A stretch of 64,000 nucleotides of DNA from Claveliimonas monacensis (GTDB lineage Bacteria > Bacillota > Clostridia > Lachnospirales > Lachnospiraceae), in contig NZ_JADCKL010000007.1 of NCBI RefSeq assembly GCF_014982975.1, forward strand, positions 60,779 through 124,778, in the 5' to 3' direction. A program made the translations under genes and the position numbers. The notes below the pieces were generated by a model. The model was not told the DNA's origin, searched no databases, and was given only the letters and a program-made list of their open reading frames with translations. This document shows, piece by piece, positions 26,091-34,841 of this stretch (its first letter is position 1; each line of letters begins with the position of its first letter).

Positions 26091-27308
26091 CTACACATAG
26101 ATGTACTCCGCCATGACAGGCTGCAGATGGTTGGACTCCAGGGCATGATAGACCTCATTAACCGACCGGCCGTCTGAAATTTCGAACTGCTCGTCGCCCC
26201 GATCCGCCACATCATCGCCGTGCTCTCCGATACCGGTGCTGACTCCCGCCGAGATCTTGGTGGCAGCGATCTGCACCAGGTTATCCCGGACTCTGGCACA
26301 TTCCCGACTGGATATGGTGATGCTTGCAAAAGGCATGAACAGCCGATAGGCGCAGACTACCTGGAGAAGCTGGGCCTCGTGGACATCCATGGGATTGATC
26401 TTGTCATTGTTGATAATGGGACGAAGCCGCGGACAGGAGAAGGCGATCTCCCCGTGGGGATATTTCTTCTGCAGCAGATATGCATGCATGCCGGTGGCAA
26501 ATGCATCCTTCCGGAAATCGTCCAACCCTAAAAGGGCGGCAAATCCCACACCTCTCATGCCTCCCATAAGGGCCCGCTCCTGGGCGTTGAACCGGTAGGG
26601 AAAGATCCGCTTGTGTCCGGCCAGGTGGAGAGTCTCATATTTGTCGGAATTGTAGGTCTCCTGGAAGACCGTCACATAGTCTGCCCCGCATGTTTGCAGG
26701 TACGCGTACTCGTCCGAGTTCATGGGGTAGACCTCCAGCCCGATGACACGGAAATATTTCCTGGCGATCTGGCAGGCCTTTCCGATATACTCCACAGTAG
26801 ATTTCTTCCTGCTCTCCCCTGTCAGGATCAGGATCTCCTGCAGCCCGGTCTCTGCGACAGCCGCAAACTCTCTCTCCATCTCCGCCTCGTCAAGCTGGGC
26901 CCTCTTTATCTTGTTGTGGCAGTTGAATCCGCAGTAAATGCAGTAATTTTCACAATAATTTGCGATGTACACCGGCGTGAACATGGCGATCGAGTTGCCG
27001 AAATGCTTCCTGGTCTCCGCCTGTGCCGCCTGGGCCATCTCTTCCAGGAGCGGCATAGCTGCCGGGGAGAGAAGGGCCTTGAAATCTTCCAGGGAGCGGC
27101 TTTCCTTTACAAGCGCACGTCTCACGTCCGCTTCCGTGTAGCTGTCGTAGTCATAGCGGTCCATCTCAGCTATAACTTTGTCCATCACTTCCGAGCCGAT
27201 ATCCTCCATATCCGGCAGGTACGTCATATGGTCGATCCGATTCTCCCGCTGATGCTCCCGGATCTCATCGTTTAAAATGCTCTCATTTATATGATTTTCT
27301 GCGCTCAT
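26091..27308 (-). CDS. thiH: 2-iminoacetate synthase (tyrosine lyase), radical SAM
   Basis: Predicted 405 residues. The radical-SAM cluster is CENYCIYCGF (CxxxCxxC, about 119-126). Downstream conserved segments are LTGESRKKSTVEYI, VFQETYNSDKYETLH and MRGVGFAALLGLDDFR. ThiH cleaves tyrosine to dehydroglycine and p-cresol under anaerobic conditions, supplying the thiazole synthase; aerobes use ThiO instead, so this fits an anaerobe. It sits between thiG and the TenI-like gene, on one transcript under the TPP riboswitch. Confidence 0.95.
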   Translation of the reverse strand: MSAENHINESILNDEIREHQRENRIDHMTYLPDMEDIGSEVMDKVIAEMDRYDYDSYTEADVRRALVKESRSLEDFKALLSPAAMPLLEEMAQAAQAETRKHFGNSIAMFTPVYIANYCENYCIYCGFNCHNKIKRAQLDEAEMEREFAAVAETGLQEILILTGESRKKSTVEYIGKACQIARKYFRVIGLEVYPMNSDEYAYLQTCGADYVTVFQETYNSDKYETLHLAGHKRIFPYRFNAQERALMGGMRGVGFAALLGLDDFRKDAFATGMHAYLLQKKYPHGEIAFSCPRLRPIINNDKINPMDVHEAQLLQVVCAYRLFMPFASITISSRECARVRDNLVQIAATKISAGVSTGIGEHGDDVADRGDEQFEISDGRSVNEVYHALESNHLQPVMAEYIYV

Positions 27309-27336
27309 TTTCGCAAGCCTCCTTCTATGCCAACTG

Positions 27337-28125
27337 TTAATCTCTCAGATACCCGGTAAGCGGCGATGAGGCACTTCCTCCTTTTGCCCGGACACTTCCC
27401 ATCCCCGCAAGGTAAGCGGCGCGTCCCGCCTCTACAGCCAGTTTCATGGCGCCGGCCATGGCCGCGATGTCTCCCGATGTGGCGATGGCGGTGTTAGCCA
27501 TAACAGCGGCAGCCCCCATCTCCATGGCCTCACAGGCCTGAGAGGGCTTCCCGATCCCAGCGTCCACGATGATGGGGAGATCGATCTCATCAATGAGGAT
27601 CTGGATAAACTCTTTTGTACAGAGCCCCTTATTGGAACCGATGGGTGCCCCCAGCGGCATGATGCAGGCAGCTCCCGCCTCCGCCATGTCTCTTGCCATA
27701 TTCAGATCCGGGTACATGTAAGGCATGACGGTAAACCCTTCTTTTGCCAGGATCTCTGTGGCCTTGACCGTCTCATAGTTATCCGGGAGCAGATATTTGG
27801 TGTCCCGCATGATCTCGATCTTGATCAGATCACTGCCGCAGACCTCCCTTGCCAGCCTTGCGATCCGCACCGCTTCCTGGGCGTTTCTCGCACCGGAAGT
27901 GTTGGGCAGGACAGCCACCTCTTCCGGTATGTAATCCAGGATGTTGGCAAGTCCTCCCTCATTTGCCCGGCGCAGGGCCATAGTCACGATCTGAGCCCCC
28001 GCATGCTCCACGGCCGCCCGGATCAGGTCCAGAGAATATTTTCCGGATCCCAGGATGAACCTGGATGTAAATGTGTGATCTCCCAGTTTCCATGTGTCTT
28101 TTTTGCTGTCTACCCTTGTTTCCAT
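27337..28125 (-). CDS. thiG: thiazole synthase
   Basis: Predicted 262 residues. ThiG TIM-barrel motifs: [11 protein letters not shown] near the N-terminus, [22 protein letters not shown], the Lys of LIKIEIM that forms the imine with the pentulose, [12 protein letters not shown] and [11 protein letters not shown]. It builds the thiazole ring from deoxyxylulose 5-phosphate, ThiS thiocarboxylate and dehydroglycine from ThiH. I start at METRV, behind GGAAGGAAAGAAA. The longer frame to 28362 overlaps thiF and has no similarity to the family. Confidence 0.95.
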   Translation of the reverse strand: METRVDSKKDTWKLGDHTFTSRFILGSGKYSLDLIRAAVEHAGAQIVTMALRRANEGGLANILDYIPEEVAVLPNTSGARNAQEAVRIARLAREVCGSDLIKIEIMRDTKYLLPDNYETVKATEILAKEGFTVMPYMYPDLNMARDMAEAGAACIMPLGAPIGSNKGLCTKEFIQILIDEIDLPIIVDAGIGKPSQACEAMEMGAAAVMANTAIATSGDIAAMAGAMKLAVEAGRAAYLAGMGSVRAKGGSASSPLTGYLRD

Positions 28126-28204
28126 TTTCTTTCCTTCCCCGCCGGCTTTCCTGGCCGGCGCTTTTTCATTTCTTCGTCTTTTCGTTTCTGCCTGTGATAA
28201 CTGT

Positions 28205-28843
28205 CTAACTCTCACCCAGTATGAGCCTGAGCACCATGTTGGCCTGATGAGCCGCGCAGAGAGCCACCCTGGGCGCCATAAGCCCCCGTCCTGCTGCAGC
28301 CTCAGTTTTCTCATCCCCGCACAGGTAAAAGCGGGAGGCAACTCTCCTTGTGTGGATCTCATTGCCGTCCCCGTACCCTGCCATGCCGCTGGCGGCCACC
28401 AGATATTTCTCCGGCAGCTTCTCTAGCACCGTCCGGACAAGCATGGCCTTCTGCTCCGCAACGTCAAAGGCCTCACAGATATAGGTGTCGTCCCGCAGCA
28501 GCCCGGCAGCGTTCTCCTCTGTCACCCGCAGGCAGTCTGTCCGCAAATCCAGCCAGGGATTGATCCGCAGCAGATTCTCCCGAAGGGCCTCGGTCTTTGG
28601 CATGCCCACCTGGTCAGCAAAATACTGCTGCCGGTTCAGATTGGTCACATCCACCCTGTCAAAATCGATCAGATGGAGATGTCCCACCCCCAGCCTGGCA
28701 AGGCTGACCGCTATATTTGACCCAAGACCTCCAAGGCCCGCCACCGCCACCCGGGCGGCGCTGATCCGTGCCTGGATGCCCTCTGTGTGGCGGCTTACGA
28801 GGGCCTGCCGGATCTCCTCTTCTGTTACTTGGATGTTCTGCAT
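28205..28843 (-). CDS. thiF: sulfur carrier protein adenylyltransferase
   Basis: Predicted 212 residues of the E1/ThiF fold: nucleotide-binding [12 protein letters not shown] (about 34-45), [18 protein letters not shown] with the catalytic Arg, and DVAEQKAML. It adenylates the ThiS C-terminus. It lacks the zinc-binding CxxC pairs of E. coli ThiF and is shorter than it, a form often seen in Clostridia thi operons. It sits 5 bases after thiS. Confidence 0.93.
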   Translation of the reverse strand: MQNIQVTEEEIRQALVSRHTEGIQARISAARVAVAGLGGLGSNIAVSLARLGVGHLHLIDFDRVDVTNLNRQQYFADQVGMPKTEALRENLLRINPWLDLRTDCLRVTEENAAGLLRDDTYICEAFDVAEQKAMLVRTVLEKLPEKYLVAASGMAGYGDGNEIHTRRVASRFYLCGDEKTEAAAGRGLMAPRVALCAAHQANMVLRLILGES

Positions 28844-28848
28844 CTTCT

Positions 28849-29052
28849 CTAGCCCCCTCCCACAAAACTTACGACTTCCAGTGTATCTCCGTCCTCGATA
28901 AGGCGGCTCTCATACTCCCTTTTGGGCACAATGGAGCCATTTTGCTCTACGGCCACCCGGTCCGGCCTGTATCCCTTTTCTTCCAGAAATGCACTGACAG
29001 AAAGGGACGACGCAAACGTCTCCGGCTGTCCATTAATGCGCGCTGTGATCAC
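28849..29052 (-). CDS. thiS: sulfur carrier protein ThiS
   Basis: Predicted 67 residues, a ubiquitin-like beta-grasp protein ending in the diagnostic Gly-Gly (SFVGGG). The C-terminal Gly is adenylated by ThiF and then thiocarboxylated to donate sulfur to the thiazole. It is the first gene of the operon, behind GGAGGAGGG SD sequences and the TPP riboswitch leader. Confidence 0.92.
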   Translation of the reverse strand: MITARINGQPETFASSLSVSAFLEEKGYRPDRVAVEQNGSIVPKREYESRLIEDGDTLEVVSFVGGG

Positions 29053-29115
29053 AAAACCCTCCTCCTTTCTTCCGGGCAGTCGTCCTCTGGTAAGGGACAG
29101 CAGAAATATGTCCCA

Positions 29116-29170
29116 AGAAAAAAAGGTTCACGAAAGAATACACCCGCGGTGGTGCACCCCTTCGTGAACC
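29116..29170 (-). terminator. second terminator-like hairpin in the thi leader
   Basis: On the minus strand GGTTCACGAA (29161-29170 side) pairs with TTCGTGAACC (29125-29134) and is followed by seven T residues. The 26-base internal region holds a smaller GGTG/CACC stem. It lies between the riboswitch terminator and thiS. Its presence means two consecutive termination points before the operon. Confidence 0.7.
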
Positions 29171-29244
29171 GTCCTTATCCATTCACTGTTCACTCACATG
29201 GTCCTGCCCTGTTCTGTTGTCTGTAAATTTCCTGACCTGCCCGC

Positions 29245-29281
29245 AAAATAAGAAAAGGGAAATGGCATCATGCCATTTCCC
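29245..29281 (-). terminator. expression-platform terminator of the TPP riboswitch
   Basis: An 11-base perfect stem (29257-29267 with 29271-29281) with a 3-base loop, followed on the minus strand by TTTTCTTATTTT. It starts 16 bases after the aptamer core, the expected place for ligand-dependent transcription termination. Confidence 0.85.
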
Positions 29282-29296
29282 GCAGTCTCTCATCTA

Positions 29297-29379
29297 TTTC
29301 CCTACGTTGGCATTATCCAAATCAGGTTCCCGGGTCGAAGTTCCCAACTTCCTCTCAGCCTGTCTACAAGCTCCCCCCT
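29297..29379 (-). ncRNA. TPP riboswitch (THI element)
   Basis: Read on the minus strand, the aptamer contains GGCTGAGAGGAAG, ACCCGGGAACCTGAT, TGGATAATGCCAACG and TAGGGAA in the canonical order, with a GGGGAGC / GGGAAA closing region. TPP binding represses thi genes. Followed by a strong terminator and the thiSFGH-tenI operon, so this is control by premature termination. Confidence 0.95.
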
Positions 29380-29437
29380 ATGCAATTTACATGTTCCAAT
29401 ATACCCACTTTACCAGGAAAAGTCAATAGCTTTTCCT

Positions 29438-30442
29438 CTACTCGGCTTCTATGGCCTCATATCCCTCCGGGATGGTGATGCCCAGCTCCTCACAGATAGC
29501 GGGATTGTACTTTTTCGTCACCTGGGCCGCTGTCTCCACCTCCATGGATGCAATGTCTTCTCCCTCTGCCAGTATCTTGTATGCCATCTCGCCGGTCTGG
29601 TATCCCAGGTCGTAGTAGCTGATGGAGAGCGTGGCCACGCCGCAGCCGCTGCAGATGCCCTCCTCTCCCGCGATCACCGGGACCTTGGCGGGAAGGCAGA
29701 TATTGTTGATGATCTGGGTGTTGGACGCCATGGTGTTGTCCGTGGGGATGTAGATGGCATCGCACTCCTCCACCGCGTTTTGAGTCACAGACTGTATCTC
29801 GTTGGAGTCGGCAGCTGTGTACTCTTTGTAGGAAATGCCGTCCGCCTCCAGCTCTGCCTCAAAAAGCTCTGCCTGGTACTTGGAGTTGGACTCTGCGGAG
29901 CAGTAAAGGATCCCCACTGTCTGCGCCTCCGGCACAAGCTCCAGCAGCATATCCTCCTGCTCTTCGATGGGCGCCAGGTCGCTTGTCCCTGAAATGTTCA
30001 CTCCCGTGGCTCCTGTCCAGTCATCTATTCCCAGCGCGCTGCCATAATCAGTAACGGAAGTTCCCAGGATCGGGATGTCTGACGTCGCCTGGGCTGCTGT
30101 CTGGAGAGGCAGGGTAGCGTTGGCAAGAATTAAATCTACATCAGAAGAAACAAAATTATTAACAATGGTGGAGCACATAGTCTGCTCTCCCTGTGCGTTC
30201 TGCACGTCAAACTCTACATTGTCCTCGCCAAACAGCTCCCGGCAGGCATCCTGAAACCCTTCCGTGGCCGCATCCAGAGCCGCATGCTCCATCTGCTGGC
30301 AGATTCCTATAGTATATGTACCGCTTCCGCCTGCGTCATCTCCGCTGCTTCCAGAGCTGTCTCCTGAGCTGCTTCCGCAGGCTGCAAGTGCTGCTGTCAT
30401 GACTGCTGTCAGTAAGATCGCTGTTACCTTTTTTAACTTCAT
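29438..30442 (-). CDS. orphan ABC substrate-binding lipoprotein (TrpX/PF04392-like)
   Basis: Predicted 334 residues. A lipoprotein signal (MKLKKVTAILLTAVMTAALA then ACGSS) is followed by a Ser/Gly/Asp-rich linker and a type I binding fold: TYTIGICQQMEHAALDAATE, DLILANATLPLQTAAQ, IPILGTSVTDY, VGILYCSAESNS, and IYIPTDNTMASN. The family binds aromatic amino acids or related ligands. It normally precedes a permease and an ATPase gene; here neither follows, the next element being the TPP riboswitch. I start at ATG 30440-30442 behind AGGAGGAAAAGGAC rather than at the GTG nine codons upstream. An unlinked transporter elsewhere would be needed. Confidence 0.88.
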   Translation of the reverse strand: MKLKKVTAILLTAVMTAALAACGSSSGDSSGSSGDDAGGSGTYTIGICQQMEHAALDAATEGFQDACRELFGEDNVEFDVQNAQGEQTMCSTIVNNFVSSDVDLILANATLPLQTAAQATSDIPILGTSVTDYGSALGIDDWTGATGVNISGTSDLAPIEEQEDMLLELVPEAQTVGILYCSAESNSKYQAELFEAELEADGISYKEYTAADSNEIQSVTQNAVEECDAIYIPTDNTMASNTQIINNICLPAKVPVIAGEEGICSGCGVATLSISYYDLGYQTGEMAYKILAEGEDIASMEVETAAQVTKKYNPAICEELGITIPEGYEAIEAE

Positions 30443-30559
30443 GTCCTTTTCCTCCTGTCGCTTTATCACTTAAAACTTCTACACTTTATAGCACTAAAGT
30501 ATTTATGAAATAAATTATACAGAGATACGCAGAAAAGTCAAGCCCTTTTTATTTTCTTT

Positions 30560-31483
30560 TCACACGTCCTCTGTATACCCCTTTGCTCCACATGGCAGCG
30601 CCGCAAGCTGCACCTCAGCCACAAACCAGTCTTCCTCCATGCGAGCGGCGATATCTCCCTCCATCCTGCGGACCAGCTCTCTGGCAATGGAGAGGCCCAG
30701 GCCCGTGGAGGTCCGGCTCCTTGCCTCATCTGCCTTGTAGAACCTGTCAAACACATGCTCTGTATCAATCTTGTCCGGACAGGACACCTGGTTGGCAAAG
30801 GTCATGACAGCCCTGTCCCCCTGCCTCTTGAGCGCAATGCGGATCTTCTTCTCGCCGTGGTCCATCCCGTTCTTAATGAGATTCTGGATGACCCGCCTGA
30901 GGGCACGGGGGTCTGCCTCCACACAGATTTCCTCCTCAGGAATGGAAAACTCCGGTCTGATCCCAAGCGCCAGCCATTCCTCATAGTAGGAAAGCAGCGT
31001 CTCCTTCAGGATACGGTTCAGCCGAAAGACCGTCATTTCCATTTCATAGCGCCCGTCCTGGAGCTTCGTGTAAGTGAACAGCTCCTCCAGCATCTCCTTC
31101 AGACTGCCGATCCTCTCCTGGATGATGCGGATATACCGTTCCAGCTCCTCCGGGTCCCTGGTCTCCCGGAGGAGCTGGAAATACCCGTCCAGGGAGGTGA
31201 GAGGCGTGCGGATATCGTGGGACAGGTCCGTGTAGATGCGGGCAATCTCTCCCTCCTTTTCCATGTACTCTCTGTGTTCACTTTTCATCTCCAGCAATAG
31301 TTCATTGAGCTCTTCTGCCAGCTCACCCACCCCGCCGGCCCGGATCTGGGTCGTGATGAGCATATTGCTGTCGTGCTCCCGCAGGAACGCGATCTGGCGG
31401 CAGATGTCCTTCATCTGCCGCTGGTATTTCCACAGCACTGCCGCCAGGATCACGATACCTGTTATAAGGATAATAGTCAGCAT
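30560..31483 (-). CDS. membrane sensor histidine kinase (HisKA type)
   Basis: Predicted 307 residues. One N-terminal membrane helix (1-19) with essentially no outer domain, then HisKA with phospho-acceptor His89 in TDLSHDIRTPLTS, N box RRVIQNLIKNGMDHG (about 208-222), and G box STGLGLSIARELV. Kinases with such minimal sensors commonly sense through an ABC transporter, as in Bce-like systems. It is the last gene of the cluster, just after the ABC-2 permease, and its likely partner is the OmpR-type regulator at 33401-34078. Confidence 0.9.
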   Translation of the reverse strand: MLTIILITGIVILAAVLWKYQRQMKDICRQIAFLREHDSNMLITTQIRAGGVGELAEELNELLLEMKSEHREYMEKEGEIARIYTDLSHDIRTPLTSLDGYFQLLRETRDPEELERYIRIIQERIGSLKEMLEELFTYTKLQDGRYEMEMTVFRLNRILKETLLSYYEEWLALGIRPEFSIPEEEICVEADPRALRRVIQNLIKNGMDHGEKKIRIALKRQGDRAVMTFANQVSCPDKIDTEHVFDRFYKADEARSRTSTGLGLSIARELVRRMEGDIAARMEEDWFVAEVQLAALPCGAKGYTEDV

Positions 31484-31531
31484 CCTGTCTCTCCTTCTGT
31501 AAATGCTCCTCCTGTTGACTTCTCCTGTCCC

Positions 31532-32401
31532 CTACACATCCCTCTTCTGGAACACGAGAGCCCCCAGGCCTGCCGCCAGGACAAGGAACAGGGCCGCTGT
31601 CAGCAGCGCTCCTGTCACGTCTGACGCAGAGGGCGACAGAGGGAGCATGGCAATCTTTCCTGTGATGGTGTGGGAGATGATGTCCACATCTCCCGCCCCC
31701 ATCCTGCGCAGCAGTGTCTCCGCCCCACCGTACAGGATGATAGCCAGGTTCTGGCAGAGCAGCACCCCCAGCACCATGCTCAGCACACTGCTCCGTATGA
31801 TCACTGTAAGGGCACACAGGACCACCATAAAGGCACAGTGCAGTGCTGTCTGCGCTCCCAGATAAGGGAGGAACTCTCCCGGGTCACCCCAGGCCAGGGT
31901 TCCAAAAAGCAAGGCATCAGAAATCGCCTCAATGGCCACGAAAAAGAGGATGGTAAACACTGTGTACACCATCACAGCCACCGCCTTGGCCGCCACAAGG
32001 GCCGCCCGGCTCCTCACCTGCCCCGCTGTGTTCTTCACATAGCCGCTGCTCATGTCCGCCCCGGAAAACAAAATCGTGAATATAGCAATAAAAAGAGCTA
32101 TAAATCGACCCTGTATATTTGCCGCAAACAGGTCAAACACAGTCACCTGCTCTCCAGGTGTGGTGGGGAGAGTGACAGTCATACCCAGGTTGGGCGTCTC
32201 CTCCCCGCTCTCATCCGGCGAGGAGGGACTCACCTGCACCATATCCACCGATGCCTCGGCCGCCTTCCTTGTGTCTGCCCGATACTCATCCCGGCTCATG
32301 ATATTAGTAAAAAGCACGCACCCCGTCAGCACGATGAGGATCACATAGGCGCTCCTTGTGTGGAGCATCCGATATATTTCCATTTTTATCATATTAAGCA
32401 T
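31532..32401 (-). CDS. ABC-2 type transporter permease
   Basis: Predicted 289 residues with about six membrane helices and the layout of bacitracin/lantibiotic-exporter permeases: a first helix near residues 14-30 (AYVILIVLTGCVLFT), a long outer loop (about 33-85), then GRFIALFIAIFTILFSGADM, SGYVKNTAGQV and further helices. It starts 8 bases inside the end of the ATPase gene, so the two are coupled. The pair probably exports or expels an antimicrobial or signalling peptide. Confidence 0.83.
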   Translation of the reverse strand: MLNMIKMEIYRMLHTRSAYVILIVLTGCVLFTNIMSRDEYRADTRKAAEASVDMVQVSPSSPDESGEETPNLGMTVTLPTTPGEQVTVFDLFAANIQGRFIALFIAIFTILFSGADMSSGYVKNTAGQVRSRAALVAAKAVAVMVYTVFTILFFVAIEAISDALLFGTLAWGDPGEFLPYLGAQTALHCAFMVVLCALTVIIRSSVLSMVLGVLLCQNLAIILYGGAETLLRRMGAGDVDIISHTITGKIAMLPLSPSASDVTGALLTAALFLVLAAGLGALVFQKRDV

Positions 32402-33311
32402 CTGCGCCGCCTCCTGTCAGTTTTAAGAAATAGGTCTCCAGCTCCTCGTTTGTGACAGAGATGCCCCGCACAGGGATTCCTGCCTTTGCGAAGGCCATGT
32501 TGAGCGCCGCGCTCTCCTCCAGCCTCTCAAAAATGTAGATGTGCTCCCTGTCTGCCACCTGGTATCGTTTTATTCCCAGGCGGTCCATCACCGGAACAGC
32601 CCGCTCCGGGTCATCCAGTGTGACCTCCAGCCTCTCGCTGCATTTTTCCATCAGCTCTTCGTTCGTCAACTCCTGGAGAAGAGTCCCGTTGTGGATGATC
32701 CCGTAGTCTGTGGCTATCTTGGAGAGCTCCTCCAGGATATGGCTGGAAATGAGGATCGTCATATTCCTTTCCCTGTTCAGCTTCAGCACCGTATCCCGCA
32801 CCTCCGCGATCCCCTGTGGGTCCAGGCCGTTGATGGGCTCGTCGAGGACCAGCAGGTCCGGCTCTCCCACCAGGGCCAGGGCGATGCCCAGCCTCTGCTT
32901 CATGCCCAGGGAGTACCTCTTCACCGGCTTCTTGCCCACGCCCCCAAGGCCCACGATATCCAGAAGCTCCTCCTCGTATCCCCTCTTGTACACGCCAAGG
33001 AGCATGCTCTTCATTTTCAGGTTGTCTCTGGCAGACATGCTTCCGTAGAGGCCCGGCCCCTCGATGAGGCAGCCTACCCTGGAGCGTATCCGGCTCAGAT
33101 CGCGGCCTCTGCACCCGAACAGCTCGATCTCTCCCGCCGTGGGGGAGGCCAGACCGCTGATCATCCGCAGGGTAGTGGTCTTGCCCGCTCCGTTCCTGCC
33201 GATAAAACCGTATATCGCCCCCTTCTTTATATGCATGCTCACCTGGTCTACTGCCCTGTGCCTGCCGTACTGTTTTGTCAATGCTCTTGTCTGCAGCAGC
33301 ATCTCACTCAT
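32394..33311 (-). CDS. ABC-2 transporter ATP-binding protein
   Basis: Predicted 305 residues: Walker A GRNGAGKTTT, signature RYSLGMKQRLGIALAL, Walker B LLVLDEPINGLDPQG and H-loop ISSHILEEL, followed by the C-terminal extension of BcrA-like drug/lantibiotic ATPases. Start chosen at ATG 33309-33311 (MSEMLLQTR), 8 bases after AAGGAG, rather than the GTG nine bases upstream. It is coupled to the permease gene and lies between the two-component genes. Confidence 0.9.
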   Translation of the reverse strand: MSEMLLQTRALTKQYGRHRAVDQVSMHIKKGAIYGFIGRNGAGKTTTLRMISGLASPTAGEIELFGCRGRDLSRIRSRVGCLIEGPGLYGSMSARDNLKMKSMLLGVYKRGYEEELLDIVGLGGVGKKPVKRYSLGMKQRLGIALALVGEPDLLVLDEPINGLDPQGIAEVRDTVLKLNRERNMTILISSHILEELSKIATDYGIIHNGTLLQELTNEELMEKCSERLEVTLDDPERAVPVMDRLGIKRYQVADREHIYIFERLEESAALNMAFAKAGIPVRGISVTNEELETYFLKLTGGGADA

Positions 33312-33400
33312 ATTTCTCACTCCTTTTCTCTCGATCTGTCTTACATTCTAAGGACCTTTCCTTAATCCTTCGCAAATAAAATCTAAAGAAAAGGTAAAGC

Positions 33401-34078
33401 TTACCGGGGCATACGGTAGCCGATACCCCATATAGTCTCAATGTACTCCTCCTGCGTCTCCCTCTTTATCTTCCTGCGGATATTGCTGATGTGCACGTCC
33501 AGTGTCTTGGTCTCCCCCATGTAGGGCTCCTCCCAGGCGTACTCAAAAATCTCCTCCTTGCTGTAGACCCGCCCCGGGTGGGACAGGAGGAGTTCCAGGA
33601 TGGCAAACTCCTGGCGTGTAAACCGGGGCAGCTCTCTTCCCCTCACAAAGACCTTAAAGGTCTCCTTGTCCAGGGTCATCTCCCTGTGGCTCAGAGTGTT
33701 CCCGGCAGCCTCGGCTGTCCCACGCCTGCGCAGCTGCACCTCGATCCTTGCCAGCACCTCCCGTATCTCAAAGGGCTTTGTCACATAGTCGTCCGCCCCG
33801 CTCTTTAAGAGGTCCACCTTGTCGTCCAGCCGGTCCTTCGCAGTCAGTACGATGACCGGGATATCCCTCTTTCTGCGTATCTCCTCCAGCACCCTCTCCC
33901 CGGACATGCCCGGCAGCATCAGGTCCAGGAGGACCAGGTCAAAGGGCTCCATGTCCAGGCGCAAAAGCGCCTCAGTGCCGGAGTAGGCCTGGCTGCAGCT
34001 ATAGCCTCCCTTCTCCAGGGCCTCCCTTAAAAGATTATTGATATTTGTGTCATCGTCTATGATCAGAATGTGGTCCAT
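33401..34078 (-). CDS. OmpR-family response regulator
   Basis: Predicted 225 residues. Receiver domain with acidic pocket IIDDDTN, phospho-Asp52 in LVLLDLMLPGMSG and the conserved Lys of VTKPFEIRE (about 100). C-terminal winged helix ends EYIETIWGIGYRMPR, typical of OmpR/PhoB regulators. The start overlaps the end of the LytTR gene by 29 bases. The likely cognate kinase is the HisKA protein at 30560-31483, with the ABC-2 genes between. Confidence 0.92.
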   Translation of the reverse strand: MDHILIIDDDTNINNLLREALEKGGYSCSQAYSGTEALLRLDMEPFDLVLLDLMLPGMSGERVLEEIRRKRDIPVIVLTAKDRLDDKVDLLKSGADDYVTKPFEIREVLARIEVQLRRRGTAEAAGNTLSHREMTLDKETFKVFVRGRELPRFTRQEFAILELLLSHPGRVYSKEEIFEYAWEEPYMGETKTLDVHISNIRRKIKRETQEEYIETIWGIGYRMPR

Positions 34079-34841
34079 CTTGTCCTGTCTCTCCTTTTCT
34101 TCCCGTTCCTCTCAGGAAGGAAATGCCCAGTTTTTCCATCTCCTCCCTAAGCTTTCCGTACCGGCTTCTGCTGACCGGGACGGATGTCCCTCCCTCCAAC
34201 TTGGCCTCGTAGGTCTGGCCGAAACGGCTGGCGCCCACTGCCTGTATATTGGCAAGAGGCACCAGGAAGGACTGATGGCAGCGGAAGAAGTGGTAGTCCA
34301 GGAAGATCCGCTCCAGCTCCTCCAGGGTGTGGGAGGTCTGGCAGATTTCCCCGTCCTTCCTGTGGATCTGCACTTTCCGCTTCTCCTTACAGATGTAGAG
34401 GATCTGATCCGGCTCCAGGAACAGGTAGTCTGCCCCGCTCCTGACAGCGATCTTCTCTTTTCTCGGTGCGCCCGCCTTTTTCCGCACCTTCTCAAAGGTC
34501 CGCTCCATCCGCCGGATATCCACTGGCTTAGTGAGGAAATCCACCGGCTCATACTCGTAGCTCTCCAGGGCAAAATCCGCGTGCCCGGTGAGGAACACAT
34601 AGGGCAGCCCCGGATGCCTCTCTTCCATGTAAGCCGCCAGGGAAAAGCCGTCCCCGCCAGGCATCTCTATATCCAGGAAGGCCAGCCGGACCGGCTCTGT
34701 ATCCAGGATCTGCCTGGCCGCCTTGGCGTCCCCGGCAAAGAGGATCTGGGAAGGCTTTGCAAAATGCTCTAAGGCGGCGATGGAGTCCTGCGCCGCCACA
34801 GGCTGGTCGTCCACCAGAAGTATCTTTCCCTCAAACATCAC
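34050..34841 (-). CDS. LytTR-family response regulator
   Basis: Predicted 263 residues. Receiver domain with LLVDDQP, phospho-Asp57 in LAFLDIEMPGGDG and FLTKPVDIRR. The C-terminal LytTR DNA-binding domain contains LYICKEKRKVQIH, LEELERIFLDYHFFRCHQSF and LVPLANIQAV. LytTR regulators control peptide-signalling and bacteriocin genes. The start overlaps the end of the GHKL kinase gene by 4 bases (ATGA-type), making a clear cognate pair. The C-terminal tail beyond about 245 is basic and lies over the start of the next regulator gene. Confidence 0.9.
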   Translation of the reverse strand: MMFEGKILLVDDQPVAAQDSIAALEHFAKPSQILFAGDAKAARQILDTEPVRLAFLDIEMPGGDGFSLAAYMEERHPGLPYVFLTGHADFALESYEYEPVDFLTKPVDIRRMERTFEKVRKKAGAPRKEKIAVRSGADYLFLEPDQILYICKEKRKVQIHRKDGEICQTSHTLEELERIFLDYHFFRCHQSFLVPLANIQAVGASRFGQTYEAKLEGGTSVPVSRSRYGKLREEMEKLGISFLRGTGRKGETGQDGPHSDHRR

